A stretch of DNA of 64,000 bases from Erythrobacter sp. (GTDB lineage: Bacteria > Pseudomonadota > Alphaproteobacteria > Sphingomonadales > Sphingomonadaceae). The translations under genes and the position numbers were made by a program. Numbering within the stretch: the first letter of the stretch is position 1; the number at the start of each line of letters is the position of its first letter. The stretch is taken from NCBI GenBank assembly GCA_009993635.1, contig JAACTC010000005.1, forward strand, positions 434,001 through 498,000. Reading direction: 5' to 3'. This document shows positions 1 through 9,457 of the stretch, in pieces. The notes below the pieces were generated by a model. The model saw only the letters and a program-made list of their open reading frames with translations. It was not told the DNA's origin and ran no database searches.

Positions 1-836
1 CCGCGCGGGCGCTGCGGGCGCGCTATATCCCGGTGAACGGCCCAGACGACGCAATCGACGTGTGCGGCACGGGCGGTGACGGGCACCATACGCTCAACGT
101 CTCGACCGCCGTCGGACTGGTGGTCGCGGCTTGCGGCGTGCCCGTGGCGCGGCATGGCAACCGGGCGATCTCCTCTCTCTCGGGCGTGGCGGATACGCTG
201 GAAGTGCTCGGCCTCGATATGGAAGCCGCCGGGCGTACCGCCGAGAAAACACTGCACGAGATCGGCATCTGCTTCCTCTTCGCGCCCAACCACCACCCCG
301 CGATGCGGCGCATCCAGCCGATCCGCAAGAAACTGGGCCGCCGCACGATCTTCAACCTGATGGGGCCGCTGTCGAACCCGGTGGGCGTAAAACGCCAGCT
401 GATCGGCATCGCGCGCCCCGGCTATGTGCCGATCTATGGCGAGGCCGCCGCGCGGCTTGGCACAGAGCGGACGCTGATCGTCTCGGGCGACGAGGGACTC
501 GACGAACTCAGCCTCGCCGCCGGGAACGAGATGGCCGATGTCAGCGGCCAAGAATTCGCGATGCGCCGCGTGGATGCGAGCATGGCGGGTCTGGAACACG
601 CGCCGGTCGAGGCCATTCGCGGCGGCGATCCGGAGCACAACGCCAGAGCGTTGAGCGCGCTGTTACAGGGCACGCCGGGGCCATATCGCGACGCGGTGCT
701 GTTCAACTCCGCCGCCGCGCTGATCGCGGCGGGCAAGACCGAGGACTGGAAAGACGGCGTGGCCACTGCTGCCGAAGCAATCGACAGCGGCGGGGCGCAG
801 CGACTGCTCGAGCAGTGGATTGCGATGGCGAAGTGA
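1..836 (+). CDS. trpD: Anthranilate phosphoribosyltransferase (5' end outside window)
   Basis: TrpD transfers phosphoribose from PRPP to anthranilate, the second step of tryptophan synthesis from chorismate. The reading frame is open from the first bases of the window (frame of position 3), so the true start lies upstream; about 277 residues are visible against a usual length near 335. Visible family motifs are the PRPP-binding loop CGTGGDG (nt 63-83), RHGNRAISS, and GRRTIFNLMGPLSNP. It is followed on the same strand by trpC after a 130-bp spacer that carries an inverted repeat, so the two may form a trp operon whose first genes lie outside. Seen: motifs and open frame. Known: family function. 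Confidence 0.96.
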   Translation, partial: ARALRARYIPVNGPDDAIDVCGTGGDGHHTLNVSTAVGLVVAACGVPVARHGNRAISSLSGVADTLEVLGLDMEAAGRTAEKTLHEIGICFLFAPNHHPAMRRIQPIRKKLGRRTIFNLMGPLSNPVGVKRQLIGIARPGYVPIYGEAAARLGTERTLIVSGDEGLDELSLAAGNEMADVSGQEFAMRRVDASMAGLEHAPVEAIRGGDPEHNARALSALLQGTPGPYRDAVLFNSAAALIAAGKTEDWKDGVATAAEAIDSGGAQRLLEQWIAMAK

Positions 837-866
837 AGTTTTTTGCCGCTGGCCCCGCCTTACGCC

Positions 867-937
867 CTTCGACAAGCTCAGGACGAACGGCTCATTGCCA
901 AACCTCTTCTAACCCGTTCGTGCTGAGCTTGTCGAAG
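867..937. repeat. Inverted repeat between trpD and trpC
   Basis: Two 24-base arms (867-890 and 914-937) are reverse complements with a single mismatch and enclose a 23-base loop. The arm begins CTTCGACAAGCTCAG. From memory, this arm sequence is a common interspersed intergenic repeat in sphingomonads and related proteobacteria. It could form a long hairpin in the trpDC transcript. It lacks a T-run, so I do not call it a terminator. Confidence 0.8.
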
Positions 938-966
938 CGCGACTGCGTGTTAGTGGGCCCTTTCCA

Positions 967-1755
967 ATGAACAAGCTCGAAGAAATCTGCGCCACCAAGC
1001 GCGACGAAGTGCGCGAACGTCAGGCTGCGGCCGAGTTCAGTGAACTGATCGCACGGATCACCGCGCAGGCACCGCCGCGTGGGTTCGAGGCCGCCTTGCG
1101 CGCGGCACACGCGGATGGCCGTCGCGCGCTGATCGCAGAAATCAAGAAAGCTTCGCCCTCCAAGGGTTTGATCCGCGAGGATTTTCAGCCCGCCGAACAC
1201 GCGAAGGCCTATGCCGCGGCGGGGGCAAGCTGCCTCTCGGTCCTCACCGATGCACCTTATTTCCAGGGCCATGCCGACTTCCTGATCGCCGCGCGCAAAG
1301 CCTGCGCCCTGCCCGCGCTGCGCAAGGACTTCATGGTCGACCCATGGCAATGCGGCGAGGCGCGCGCGATGGGTGCGGACGCGATCCTCATTATCGTCGC
1401 CGCGCTGTCCGACGCACAGGCCGCCGAGATCGAGGATGCGGCGGACGAGCTGGGCATGGATGTGCTGGTCGAGGTCCACGATGCGCACGAGATGGAGCGC
1501 GCGCACAAGCTCAATTCGCGATTGATCGGCATCAACAACCGCGACCTGCGCAGTTTCGAGACGGACATCGCCACCACCGAGGCGCTGATCCCGCTCGCCC
1601 CGAAAGGCGCGTTCCTCATCTCCGAAAGCGGCATCACCAGCGCCGCCGATTGCGCACGGCTCGAGGCGGCTGGCGCACACGGCTTCCTCGTCGGGGAGAG
1701 CTTGATGCGGCAAGCGGATGTGGAAGCGGCAACGCGCGAGCTGCTCGCACGCTAA
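967..1755 (+). CDS. trpC: Indole-3-glycerol phosphate synthase
   Basis: TrpC converts carboxyphenylamino-deoxyribulose phosphate to indole-3-glycerol phosphate in tryptophan synthesis. The 262-residue product has the usual length of the monofunctional enzyme, with no fused TrpF domain. Visible motifs of the (beta/alpha)8 barrel are [10 protein letters not shown] (catalytic lysine region), LRKDFMVD, the INNRDL segment and ISESGI near the C-terminal phosphate site. The ATG start at 967 gives the expected N-terminus ([15 protein letters not shown]). It lies directly downstream of trpD on the same strand, consistent with a trp gene cluster. Confidence 0.97.
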   Translation: MNKLEEICATKRDEVRERQAAAEFSELIARITAQAPPRGFEAALRAAHADGRRALIAEIKKASPSKGLIREDFQPAEHAKAYAAAGASCLSVLTDAPYFQGHADFLIAARKACALPALRKDFMVDPWQCGEARAMGADAILIIVAALSDAQAAEIEDAADELGMDVLVEVHDAHEMERAHKLNSRLIGINNRDLRSFETDIATTEALIPLAPKGAFLISESGITSAADCARLEAAGAHGFLVGESLMRQADVEAATRELLAR

Positions 1756-1846
1756 GCCTGTCCTACAGCCGCACTTCGTGGCATGATCGGCGCATGACAC
1801 TGCCCTCACCCCGCGCACTCGCATCGCTTTCCCGAGCCATCCGGGC

Positions 1847-1890
1847 GGGCAGGTTTTTGGCCCCTGGACACTGTGTCAGGTGTGTCAGGC
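1847..1890 (+). repeat. 44-nt dispersed repeat, copy 1 (upstream of moaC)
   Basis: The core, CCCCTGGACACTGTGTCAGG then TGTGTCAGGC (1861-1890), recurs at 55634-55663 with one difference (G to A) and the same orientation relative to the downstream gene. It contains a tandem 9-mer, TGTGTCAGG twice (1872-1880 and 1881-1889), and can fold as CCTG-ACAC paired with GTGT-TCAGG. It ends 20 nt before the moaC start codon, so it would lie in the mRNA leader or promoter region. Function unknown. Confidence 0.75.
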
Positions 1891-1909
1891 CCCGCGCAGG
1901 AACGGTCCT

Positions 1910-2392
1910 GTGAGCGGCCTCACGCATCTCGATGAATCGGGCTCGGCCCGGATGGTCGATGTCGGTCACAAGCCCGAAACCGTCCGCTCCGCCACCGCGA
2001 CCGGGCGCATCGCCATGAACGCCGCTGCAACCGCCGCAATCCGCGACGATGCCGTGCCCAAGGGCGACGTCCTCGCCGCCGCGCGCATTGCAGGGATCAT
2101 GGCCGCCAAGCAGACCGGCACGCTGATCCCGCTGTGCCACCCCCTCGCGCTCGATAGCGTGAGCGTGGATTGCACGCTCGAGGAAAACGGCGTGCGCGTC
2201 ACCGCGACCGCTTCGCTCACCGGCAAGACCGGGGTGGAGATGGAGGCGATGGTCGCGTGCAACATCGCGCTGCTGACGATCTACGACATGGCAAAGGCGC
2301 TCGACAAAGGCATGGTGATCGAAGCGGTGCATCTGCTCTCCAAGACCGGCGGAAAGTCGGGCGACTGGCACGCTGACGAGGCGCTTGGATGA
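1910..2392 (+). CDS. moaC: Cyclic pyranopterin monophosphate synthase
   Basis: MoaC acts with MoaA in the first step of molybdenum cofactor synthesis, forming cyclic pyranopterin monophosphate. The GTG at 1910 gives a 160-residue protein starting [19 protein letters not shown], which matches the usual MoaC N-terminus and length; an ATG 30 nt upstream would add ten residues that do not look like the family. Motifs: LIPLCHPL with the active-site histidine, [19 protein letters not shown], and a C-terminal GGKSG. Its stop overlaps the moeA start (ATGA at 2389), indicating translational coupling. moaA and mogA are not in the window. Confidence 0.95.
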   Translation: MSGLTHLDESGSARMVDVGHKPETVRSATATGRIAMNAAATAAIRDDAVPKGDVLAAARIAGIMAAKQTGTLIPLCHPLALDSVSVDCTLEENGVRVTATASLTGKTGVEMEAMVACNIALLTIYDMAKALDKGMVIEAVHLLSKTGGKSGDWHADEALG

Positions 2393-3588
2393 GCGCGCCG
2401 CTGGAACTCGAGGATGCACAGGCTCGGTTGCTGGATCTGCTGTCGCCGACCACCTCCAGGCATTGCCCCGTGGCAGACTGTGCGCAGCGGTTCCTGGCGG
2501 AGCCGGTCATCGCCCGCCGCACGCAGCCTCCGACGGATCTCTCCGCGATGGATGGCTACGCAACGGCAGGCGAGGAGCCTTGGCTGATCAAGGGCGAAAG
2601 CCGCGCCGGGGTACCCTACGACAAGGTGCTGGGAATGGGCGATGCGATCCGCATCTCGACCGGTGCGCAAATGCCGCTGGGGGCGGATGCGGTGCTGGTT
2701 CAGGAAGACGCCAAGGTCGAGGGCACGCGCCTTACCGCCAGCGCGCCGCCTGCCGCGCGCTTCATCCGCCGCGCCGGGCTGGACTTCAGGGCAAGCGCCA
2801 CGCTGCTGCAATCCGGCACCCGCATGGACGCGGCGCAGATTGCGCTCGCCCGCGCAGGCGGACTGGCGGCGGTGGTGGTGCACGATCCTCCGCGCGTTGC
2901 GGTGATCGAATGCGGTGACGAGCTGGTAGCCGATCCCACCGCGTGCGAACCGCACCAGACCCCGGCGGTCAATGGTGCAATGCTGACGGCGATGGCGCGC
3001 GATGCAGGGGCCGTGGCCGATCCCGTCGGCCCGGTGGCGGACGATGCCCACGCCATCACGCAGGCGATCCTGAATGCGAGCGAGAATGCCCCGCTTGTGG
3101 TCATCAGCGGCGGTGCATCGGTCGGCCCGCATGATCTGGTGAAGCCCGCGCTCGAAGCAGCCGGGTTCGCCCTCGATTTCTGGCGCGTGGCGATCAAGCC
3201 GGGCAAGCCGCTGCTGGTCGCGCGGCGCGGGGAAACGGTGGTGCTGGGGCTGCCGGGCAATCCGGTGTCGAGCTTCGTAACCGGGTTCCTGTTCATGGTC
3301 CCGGCGATCCGCAGACTTGCCGGTGCCCGGCACTGTCTTGCGCGCCCCGTTTCCATTCCGCTTGCGGCACCTCTGCCGCCCGGCGGCAAAAGGCGCGAAT
3401 TTCTGCGGGCTGCGTGGACCGAAAGCGGCGTGCTGGCGGCCGAGGTGCAGGATAGCTCCGCGATGCACCCGCTCGCCCATGCGCAAGTATTGATCGATCG
3501 CCCGGCGGGGGCCGATGCATCCGAAACGGGTGCGTTTGTTCCGGGGCTCCTGCTGGAATCCCCTACGCAAACAGGCGGATATGCTTGA
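2389..3588 (+). CDS. moeA: Molybdopterin molybdenumtransferase
   Basis: MoeA inserts molybdate into adenylylated molybdopterin to complete the molybdenum cofactor. The 399-residue product has the family landmarks in order: SAMDGYAT near residue 50, [10 protein letters not shown] in the MoaB/Mog-like domain (about residue 240), KPGKPLL and GLPGNPVSS. Its ATG overlaps the moaC stop by four bases. The end of the gene overlaps the predicted lexA -35 box. Length and motif order are typical of a single-domain MoeA without fusion. Confidence 0.95.
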   Translation: MSAPLELEDAQARLLDLLSPTTSRHCPVADCAQRFLAEPVIARRTQPPTDLSAMDGYATAGEEPWLIKGESRAGVPYDKVLGMGDAIRISTGAQMPLGADAVLVQEDAKVEGTRLTASAPPAARFIRRAGLDFRASATLLQSGTRMDAAQIALARAGGLAAVVVHDPPRVAVIECGDELVADPTACEPHQTPAVNGAMLTAMARDAGAVADPVGPVADDAHAITQAILNASENAPLVVISGGASVGPHDLVKPALEAAGFALDFWRVAIKPGKPLLVARRGETVVLGLPGNPVSSFVTGFLFMVPAIRRLAGARHCLARPVSIPLAAPLPPGGKRREFLRAAWTESGVLAAEVQDSSAMHPLAHAQVLIDRPAGADASETGAFVPGLLLESPTQTGGYA

Positions 3589-3613
3589 CTTGGCAAAATC
3601 GGTTGCCTAATTG
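3585..3613 (+). promoter_or_regulatory. Predicted sigma-70 promoter of lexA
   Basis: A -35 box TTGACT (3585-3590) and a -10 box TAATTG (3608-3613) are separated by 17 bp. The -35 box overlaps the moeA stop codon. The last base of the -10 box is the first base of the SOS box, so LexA binding would block this promoter. Seen directly; the promoter role is inferred. Confidence 0.65.
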
Positions 3614-3627
3614 TTCCGCATTCGTTC
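3613..3627 (+). promoter_or_regulatory. LexA (SOS) box upstream of lexA
   Basis: GTTC (3613-3616), seven bases, GTTC (3624-3627). This is the known alphaproteobacterial LexA operator, a direct repeat GTTC-N7-GTTC, unlike the CTGT-N8-ACAG of gammaproteobacteria. It sits 38 bp before the lexA ATG and immediately behind the -10 box, which fits negative autoregulation. Confidence 0.85.
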
Positions 3628-3664
3628 GCATTTCGCGCGAACAAGTAATGCGGAGAGTTGGCCG

Positions 3665-4354
3665 ATGTTGACGGCAAAGCAGCATGAATTGCTTCGGTTT
3701 ATTCATGATCGCCTGGAAGAAACGGGGATCTCCCCTTCGTTCGAGGAGATGAAGGGGGCACTCGATCTCAAGAGCAAGTCCGGGGTGCATCGCCTGATTT
3801 CGGCGCTGGAGGAACGCGGCTTCATTCGCCGCCTGCCCAACCGCGCGCGCGCTCTCGAAGTGCTCAAGATGCCGGATAGTGCGGTGTCGGCCGCGGCGCC
3901 CAAGCCTGCGAACGACATCGGCGCGCGGACGACCAATGTCCCCGCCCGGATGCCCGAAGCGGCAAACGATGTGATCGACATTCCGCTGCACGGCCGCATT
4001 GCCGCCGGCGCCCCGATCGAGGCGCTGGAAGACCACCAGAGCCTGCCGGTCCCCGCCGCGCTGCTGGGCCCGGGAGAGCACTTCGCGCTGGAGGTGTCGG
4101 GCGACTCGATGATCGAAGCGGGCATTTTCGATGGCGACTACGCGCTGATCCGCCGCGCCGACACCGCGCGCGACGGGGATATCGTGGTGGCGCTGGTCGA
4201 TGATGCCGAGGCCACGCTCAAATACCTGTGGCGCGATGCCGGGGGGCGGATCCGGCTCGATCCGGCCAATGCCAGCTACGAACCGCAGGTTTACGATGCG
4301 CGCAGCGTTCAGGTTCAGGGCAAGCTTGCAGGGCTGCTGCGCCGGTATCACTGA
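3665..4354 (+). CDS. lexA: LexA repressor
   Basis: SOS-response repressor that cleaves itself when stimulated by RecA filaments. Start chosen at 3665 ([10 protein letters not shown]), the canonical N-terminus; an upstream in-frame start at 3611 would run through the operator. The 229-residue protein has an N-terminal winged helix (about 1-65), a flexible linker, the cleavage bond Ala114-Gly115 in [10 protein letters not shown], catalytic Ser148 in SGDSM and Lys186 in EATLKY. An operator and promoter lie directly upstream. Its 3' end overlaps the convergent comEC stop by 7 bp. Confidence 0.97.
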   Translation: MLTAKQHELLRFIHDRLEETGISPSFEEMKGALDLKSKSGVHRLISALEERGFIRRLPNRARALEVLKMPDSAVSAAAPKPANDIGARTTNVPARMPEAANDVIDIPLHGRIAAGAPIEALEDHQSLPVPAALLGPGEHFALEVSGDSMIEAGIFDGDYALIRRADTARDGDIVVALVDDAEATLKYLWRDAGGRIRLDPANASYEPQVYDARSVQVQGKLAGLLRRYH

Positions 4355-6633
4355 GCGGCTGCGTCCCCCGTCTGGCCACGGCGCGCGCGCTTCGGTTCGT
4401 GCGCCCTGGCGCTTGCTGTGGCACCGCGCCACCAGCCATGCTCGCCCTGCCCCTGCGCCACGGTGTCGACCCTGCGCGGCGCGAGGGTGATCGCGAGCCC
4501 GCCGGTCCGCTCCAGCATCCGCCTGTCGGCCTTGAGCCAGCGCGGGCGACAGCTGCGCGGGAGCCAGCGGTCCGCGACCACGATGTCGACCCGCGCGCAG
4601 GCCGCCGCCAGATCGCGCTCGGTCACGTACTCGCGCCCGCGCGCCAGCAGCAGATGGAAAGTCCGGTCGTCGCGCGTCACCTCCGCCACGCAGAATTCGG
4701 GGCTGCATCGGGCACCCGGCCATCGGGCCAGCGGCACGGGCGGACCGTCCAGCGCGCCCAGTTCGGCCAACGTGTCGCTGGCGTAGGAGGATCGGCTGTC
4801 GCGCAAGGTCAACAGCTCGCCCTGCTCCACGATGCCGACATGGTGCCCATCGCGCGACACCAGCACATCGGGGCGCGGCGTCGCGAGGGTCAATGCCAGC
4901 GCCACTGCTGCGGGGGCGAAACCCCAGAGCCGCCCGCGCCCGCTCCACAGCGCGATCCATAGCCCACCTGCGACGAACAGGAAGAAGGCCAGCCCGCCCA
5001 TGTGCGGGGCCAGCTTCACCGCGCCCGGCTGACCGGCGGTGAGATGCGCGATGCCGAGCAGCAGATCGAGCGACTGACCTACCAGCCACCACACCGGCGC
5101 GCCTGCGCCTATGAGGTCGAGCAGCAGGGCCAACGCGATCAGCGGCATCGAAACGAAGGTGACCAGCGGAATGCCGATCATGTTCGCGAATGCCCCGTAC
5201 ACCCCGGCGCGGTGGAAGTGGAATAGCACAATGGGCATCAGCGCGATCTCGATCACGAACCCGGTCACCAGCAGCATCGCTCCACCGCGCAGGGGCCGCA
5301 TGAACCACGCTTCCTCTCGCGGGGCGAGAAACGCGCGGACCGGCACGCTGTTATGCAGCGCCACGATGGCGAGCACGGCGGCGAAACTCATCTGGAAGCT
5401 CGGCCCGGCAAGGCTTTCCGGCCACAGCAGCAGCACAAAGCCCGCCGCCACCGCCAGCAGGCGGAAGGTCAGCGGCTCGCGCCCCAGGGCAAGTGCGATC
5501 AGCACCAGCACGGCGGCGGCGCAGCTGCGCACGGTCGGCACCTCGGCCCCTGTCAGCAGCGTGTAGCCGACCCCCGCCAGCGCGCCGAGCGCGGCCGCGA
5601 CCACCGGCAGCCGCGCCCTTAGCGCCAGCCACGGCCACAGCGCCAGCAGCTTGATCGCGAGGAAATACGCCGCCGCAATCACCGCACTGACATGCAGTCC
5701 GCTGATCGAGAGCAGATGGGTAAGGCCTGCATCACGCATCGCCTCCTCGTCGGTTTCGGCGATGGCCCCGCGATCGCCGCTGGCGAATGCCGCAGCAATG
5801 CTTCCCGCCGATCCGCCAAGATGCGAGCGGACATGGGCCGAAAGCGCGCGCTGGATCTGCGCGATACCGCCCCAGCCGGGCGGCGGCGGCTCGATGACGG
5901 CGACCTCGCCCAAGGCCGAGCCCGTTGCCGCCAGCCCCTGAAACCACGCGGTGCGCGCGAAATCGTAACCGCCCGGCACCAATGGCGGAGCAGGCGGCAT
6001 CAACCGGGCAGTCAAGCGGACCACCGCGCCGCGCTGCATGGCTGGCTGCGCCTGCTCCAGCGGTACGTTGATCCGCAGCTTGATCGCTTCGCCCTCCTCG
6101 TCGCGGGCGGCCAGCACCAGACGTATCCGGTCGCGCGCAGGCTGGTCTTCGCGTTCGAGAATGCGCCCGTCGATCGTGCGCATCTGCGGGTAGTCTATCG
6201 CCGGCGCGCCCACCACGGCGGAGCGGGCGGCGATCAGGCCGATCCCGAAGGCCAGCGCGAGCCCAAGCGCCAGCATGGCCAGCGCCAGATCGGGCACGCG
6301 ATCCCGCCAAAGGAGTATGGCACCAACAAGCGCGACAATCAGCGCCGCGCCCGTGGCGAGCGTCCAGGCAAGCGGGCCCGGCAGGACGAACCACAGCGCC
6401 ACGCCGGCAATGGCCGCCACCACCACCCACGGGCCGCGTTCCAGCCCTGCCCGCCCAAGCGAGGCATCGGCAGCTGCAGCCCCCCTCGCCAGCGGGCTGG
6501 ACATGCGCGCGGCCACCTGCCAAAGCCGCTGCTGCGCTGCACCATCAGCCCCGTTTTCCATGCCGCCGGATCGACCGGCGCGTCCGGTCGTTATGTCGAT
6601 TGACGGATTGGGGGGCGGGAGCGGCGTCGCCAT
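4348..6633 (-). CDS. comEC: ComEC/Rec2 family membrane protein (DNA uptake channel)
   Basis: ComEC proteins form the inner-membrane channel that brings transforming DNA into the cytoplasm. The 761-residue product has N-terminal membrane segments, a soluble OB-like part (about 150-250), then the Competence domain with the signature [12 protein letters not shown] and many hydrophobic helices. The C-terminal 180 residues correspond in position to the metallo-beta-lactamase-like domain, but I find no HxHxDH metal motif there. The ATG at 6633 is used; an internal ATG at 6561 (MENGADG) is possible. It is divergent from gltX and convergent with lexA. Whether the organism is naturally competent cannot be judged here. 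Confidence 0.9.
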   Translation of the reverse strand: MATPLPPPNPSIDITTGRAGRSGGMENGADGAAQQRLWQVAARMSSPLARGAAAADASLGRAGLERGPWVVVAAIAGVALWFVLPGPLAWTLATGAALIVALVGAILLWRDRVPDLALAMLALGLALAFGIGLIAARSAVVGAPAIDYPQMRTIDGRILEREDQPARDRIRLVLAARDEEGEAIKLRINVPLEQAQPAMQRGAVVRLTARLMPPAPPLVPGGYDFARTAWFQGLAATGSALGEVAVIEPPPPGWGGIAQIQRALSAHVRSHLGGSAGSIAAAFASGDRGAIAETDEEAMRDAGLTHLLSISGLHVSAVIAAAYFLAIKLLALWPWLALRARLPVVAAALGALAGVGYTLLTGAEVPTVRSCAAAVLVLIALALGREPLTFRLLAVAAGFVLLLWPESLAGPSFQMSFAAVLAIVALHNSVPVRAFLAPREEAWFMRPLRGGAMLLVTGFVIEIALMPIVLFHFHRAGVYGAFANMIGIPLVTFVSMPLIALALLLDLIGAGAPVWWLVGQSLDLLLGIAHLTAGQPGAVKLAPHMGGLAFFLFVAGGLWIALWSGRGRLWGFAPAAVALALTLATPRPDVLVSRDGHHVGIVEQGELLTLRDSRSSYASDTLAELGALDGPPVPLARWPGARCSPEFCVAEVTRDDRTFHLLLARGREYVTERDLAAACARVDIVVADRWLPRSCRPRWLKADRRMLERTGGLAITLAPRRVDTVAQGQGEHGWWRGATASARAHEPKRARRGQTGDAAAQ

Positions 6634-6663
6634 GCTCGATAAATGGAAAGGAAGCGCGCTTAG

Positions 6664-8091
6664 ATGGCAAGCGAAACCGGCACGATCATTACCCGCTTCG
6701 CTCCGTCACCTACCGGCTACCTGCATCTTGGCGGCGCGCGCACGGCGCTGTTCAACTGGCTGTATGCGCGGCATTTCGGCGGGAAGACGCTGCTTCGGAT
6801 CGAAGATACCGATGCCAAGCGATCCACGCAGGATGCGATCGACAAGATTATCGAAGGGCTCGACTGGCTCGGCCTCGATTTCGATGAGCCGCCCGTGTTC
6901 CAGTCGCAGCGCGCGCAGCGCCACGCCGAAGTGGCGAACATCCTGCTCGACAATGGCCACGCCTATCGCTGCTACGCGACACCCGAAGAGCTGGACGCGA
7001 TGCGGGCTGAGCAGCGCGCGAACAAGCAGCCGATGCGCTATGACGGGCGCTGGCGCGACCGCGAGCCGGGCGCAGAGCAGGAGGGCATTCCCTTCACTGT
7101 GCGCCTGAAGGTGCCCAAGGAAGGCGAAACCGCGATCGAAGATGCCGTTCAGGGCCGCGTGACGGTGAAGAACGAAGAAATCGACGACTACATCCTGCTG
7201 CGCGCCGATGGCACACCGACCTATATGCTGGCGGTTGTGGTCGACGACCACGACATGGGCGTGACGCACGTGATCCGCGGCGACGACCATCTCAACAATG
7301 CGTTCCGGCAGCTGCCGATCTATCGCGCGATGCAGCAGATCGAGGGTGGCTGGCCCGATCCGGTCTATGCCCACGTGCCACTGATCCACGGCAGCGACGG
7401 TGCCAAGCTTTCCAAGCGCCACGGCGCGGTGGGTGTGGAAGCCTATCGCGACGAGCTGGGCATTCTGCCCGAGGCTTTGTTTAACTACCTCCTGCGCCTC
7501 GGCTGGGGCCACGGCGACCGCGAGGAAATTACGCAAGCGGAAGCGATCGAGCTTTTCGATCTGGATGGCGTGGGCCGCAGCCCCGCACGCTTCGACCTGA
7601 AGAAGCTGCACAACCTCAACGGGCACTACATCCGCGAGGCCGACGATACCCGTCTCGCCGGGCTGGTGGCGCAGGACATCGGCCCCGATGCCGATGTCGA
7701 CCTGCTGGCCAAGGCAATGCCCGTGCTCAAGACCCGCGCCAAAGACACGCACGAACTGGTCGCCAATTCGCGCTTCCTGTTCGCCACCCGACCGCTTGAA
7801 ATGACCGACAAAGCGGACGCGTTGCTCGATGACGAAGCGCGCAGCCGACTGGCCGAAGTCCACGCCGTACTGAGCGAAGAAACCGACTGGACAACCGAGG
7901 GGCTGGAAGCCACTACGAAGGCGCTGGCAGAACGGCTTGAGCTGGGGCTTGGCAAGCTTGCTCAGCCGCTTCGTGCCGCCCTCACCGGAACCACGACCAG
8001 CCCCGGAATATTCGATGTTCTCGCCCTCCTCGGCAAAGAGGAATCGCTTGCGCGGATCGAAGCGCAGGCCTCCCCGGCGAACAATACATAA
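6664..8091 (+). CDS. gltX: Glutamate--tRNA ligase
   Basis: Charges tRNA-Glu (and in organisms with GatCAB also tRNA-Gln) with glutamate. The 475-residue product has the class I HIGH-type motif in APSPTGYLHLGGART (about residues 12-26) and the KMSKS-type motif KLSKRHG at residues 248-254. Purine-rich AAAGGAAG lies upstream of the ATG. gltA follows 19 bp after the stop on the same strand, so the two are probably cotranscribed. Alphaproteobacteria often have two GltX copies; only this one is visible. Confidence 0.97.
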   Translation: MASETGTIITRFAPSPTGYLHLGGARTALFNWLYARHFGGKTLLRIEDTDAKRSTQDAIDKIIEGLDWLGLDFDEPPVFQSQRAQRHAEVANILLDNGHAYRCYATPEELDAMRAEQRANKQPMRYDGRWRDREPGAEQEGIPFTVRLKVPKEGETAIEDAVQGRVTVKNEEIDDYILLRADGTPTYMLAVVVDDHDMGVTHVIRGDDHLNNAFRQLPIYRAMQQIEGGWPDPVYAHVPLIHGSDGAKLSKRHGAVGVEAYRDELGILPEALFNYLLRLGWGHGDREEITQAEAIELFDLDGVGRSPARFDLKKLHNLNGHYIREADDTRLAGLVAQDIGPDADVDLLAKAMPVLKTRAKDTHELVANSRFLFATRPLEMTDKADALLDDEARSRLAEVHAVLSEETDWTTEGLEATTKALAERLELGLGKLAQPLRAALTGTTTSPGIFDVLALLGKEESLARIEAQASPANNT

Positions 8092-8110
8092 GATCTGAAG
8101 GAGAACCCCC

Positions 8111-9397
8111 ATGGCAGACACCAATGCAAAGCTGGATATCGGCGGCACGACCCAGGAATTCCCTGTGCTGCAAGGCACCTGTGGGCCGGAAGTCATGGAC
8201 ATCCGCAAGTTCTACGGGACGACCGGCAAGTTCACCTATGATCCCGGTTTCAAATCGACCGCCAGCTGCGAAAGCGCGCTGACCTTCATCGATGGTGAAG
8301 AAGGCGTGCTGCTGCACCGCGGCTATCCCATCGGCCAGCTGGCCGAACATTCCAGCTTCATGGAAGTCGCCCACCTGCTGCTCAATGGCGAACTGCCGAG
8401 CCAGGACGAGCTGGACGAGTTCACCTACACGATCACGCGGCACACCATGCTGCACGATCAGCTGCGCCAGTTCTATCAGGGCTTCCGCCGCGATGCGCAC
8501 CCGATGGCGATCATGTGCGGCGTGGTCGGCGCGCTGTCCGCGTTCTATCACGACAGCACCGACATTTCCGATCCGGAACACCGCAAGATCAGCAGCCACC
8601 GCCTGATCGCCAAGATGCCGACGATCGCGGCCTGGGCCTACAAGTATTCGATCGGCCAGCCCTTCCTGCAGCCGGACAACTCGCTGAGCTACACGGGCAA
8701 CTTCCTGCGCATGACCTTCGGCGTGCCCGCAGAGGAATACGAGGTGATCCCCGAGGTCGAAAAGGCGATGGACCGGATCTTCATCCTCCACGCCGACCAC
8801 GAACAGAACGCCTCGACCAGCACCGTGCGGCTCGCCGGTTCGTCGGGTGCGAACCCCTTCGCCTGCACCGCGGCGGGCATTGCCTGCCTGTGGGGCCCGG
8901 CGCATGGCGGCGCCAACGAAGCCGCGCTGAACATGCTGCGCGAGATCGGCCGCCCGGAAAACATTCCGCACTATATCGAGCGTGCGAAGGACAAGGACGA
9001 TCCGTTCCGCCTGATGGGTTTCGGCCACCGCGTGTACAAGAACTACGATCCGCGCGCGACGGTGATGCAGGATACAGTGCGCGAAGTGTTCAACGCGCTG
9101 AAGGTGGACGATCCCGTCTTCGAAACCGCGCTGAAGCTGGAAGAAATGGCGCTGAACGATCCGTACTTCATCGAGAAGAAGTTGTTCCCGAACGTCGATT
9201 TCTACTCCGGCATCATCCTGTCCGCCATCGGCTTCCCGACCACGATGTTCACCGCGCTGTTCGCGCTGGCCCGCACCGTGGGCTGGGTCGCGCAGTGGAA
9301 CGAGATGATTTCCGACCCCGCGCAGGTCATCGGCCGCCCGCGCCAGCTCTACACCGGCCCGACCCAGCGCGACTACGTACCGGTCGACAAACGCTGA
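8111..9397 (+). CDS. gltA: Citrate synthase
   Basis: Condenses oxaloacetate and acetyl-CoA to citrate, the entry step of the TCA cycle. The 428-residue length fits the hexameric type II enzyme of Gram-negative bacteria. Visible active-site segments are [10 protein letters not shown] and [14 protein letters not shown], which carry the catalytic histidines; the acidic residue lies in the C-terminal part. A clear ribosome-binding site AAGGAG precedes the ATG. The gene is followed by a strong intrinsic terminator at 9422-9451, closing the gltX-gltA unit. Confidence 0.97.
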   Translation: MADTNAKLDIGGTTQEFPVLQGTCGPEVMDIRKFYGTTGKFTYDPGFKSTASCESALTFIDGEEGVLLHRGYPIGQLAEHSSFMEVAHLLLNGELPSQDELDEFTYTITRHTMLHDQLRQFYQGFRRDAHPMAIMCGVVGALSAFYHDSTDISDPEHRKISSHRLIAKMPTIAAWAYKYSIGQPFLQPDNSLSYTGNFLRMTFGVPAEEYEVIPEVEKAMDRIFILHADHEQNASTSTVRLAGSSGANPFACTAAGIACLWGPAHGGANEAALNMLREIGRPENIPHYIERAKDKDDPFRLMGFGHRVYKNYDPRATVMQDTVREVFNALKVDDPVFETALKLEEMALNDPYFIEKKLFPNVDFYSGIILSAIGFPTTMFTALFALARTVGWVAQWNEMISDPAQVIGRPRQLYTGPTQRDYVPVDKR

Positions 9398-9421
9398 TCG
9401 GCAAAGCGAATACTGGTAAAG

Positions 9422-9451
9422 AAAAGGCCGCGATGAACATCGCGGCCTTTT
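9422..9451 (+). terminator. Rho-independent terminator after gltA
   Basis: A perfect 14-bp stem (9422-9435 with 9438-9451, AAAAGGCCGCGATG against its complement) closes a very short loop and ends in a T-run (TTTTTT to 9453). It ends the gltX-gltA unit, and its A/T-flanked symmetry could also serve the convergent histidine kinase gene. Confidence 0.92.
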
Positions 9452-9457
9452 TTATGG

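Noticed and set aside
867..937. Inverted repeat as a trp attenuator
   Set aside because: No leader peptide with tryptophan codons and no T-run are nearby; the arm looks like a common interspersed repeat.
3563..5308. Minus-strand open frame of 581 codons covering lexA and part of comEC
   Set aside because: It is antisense to lexA and out of frame with comEC; no family pattern is visible.
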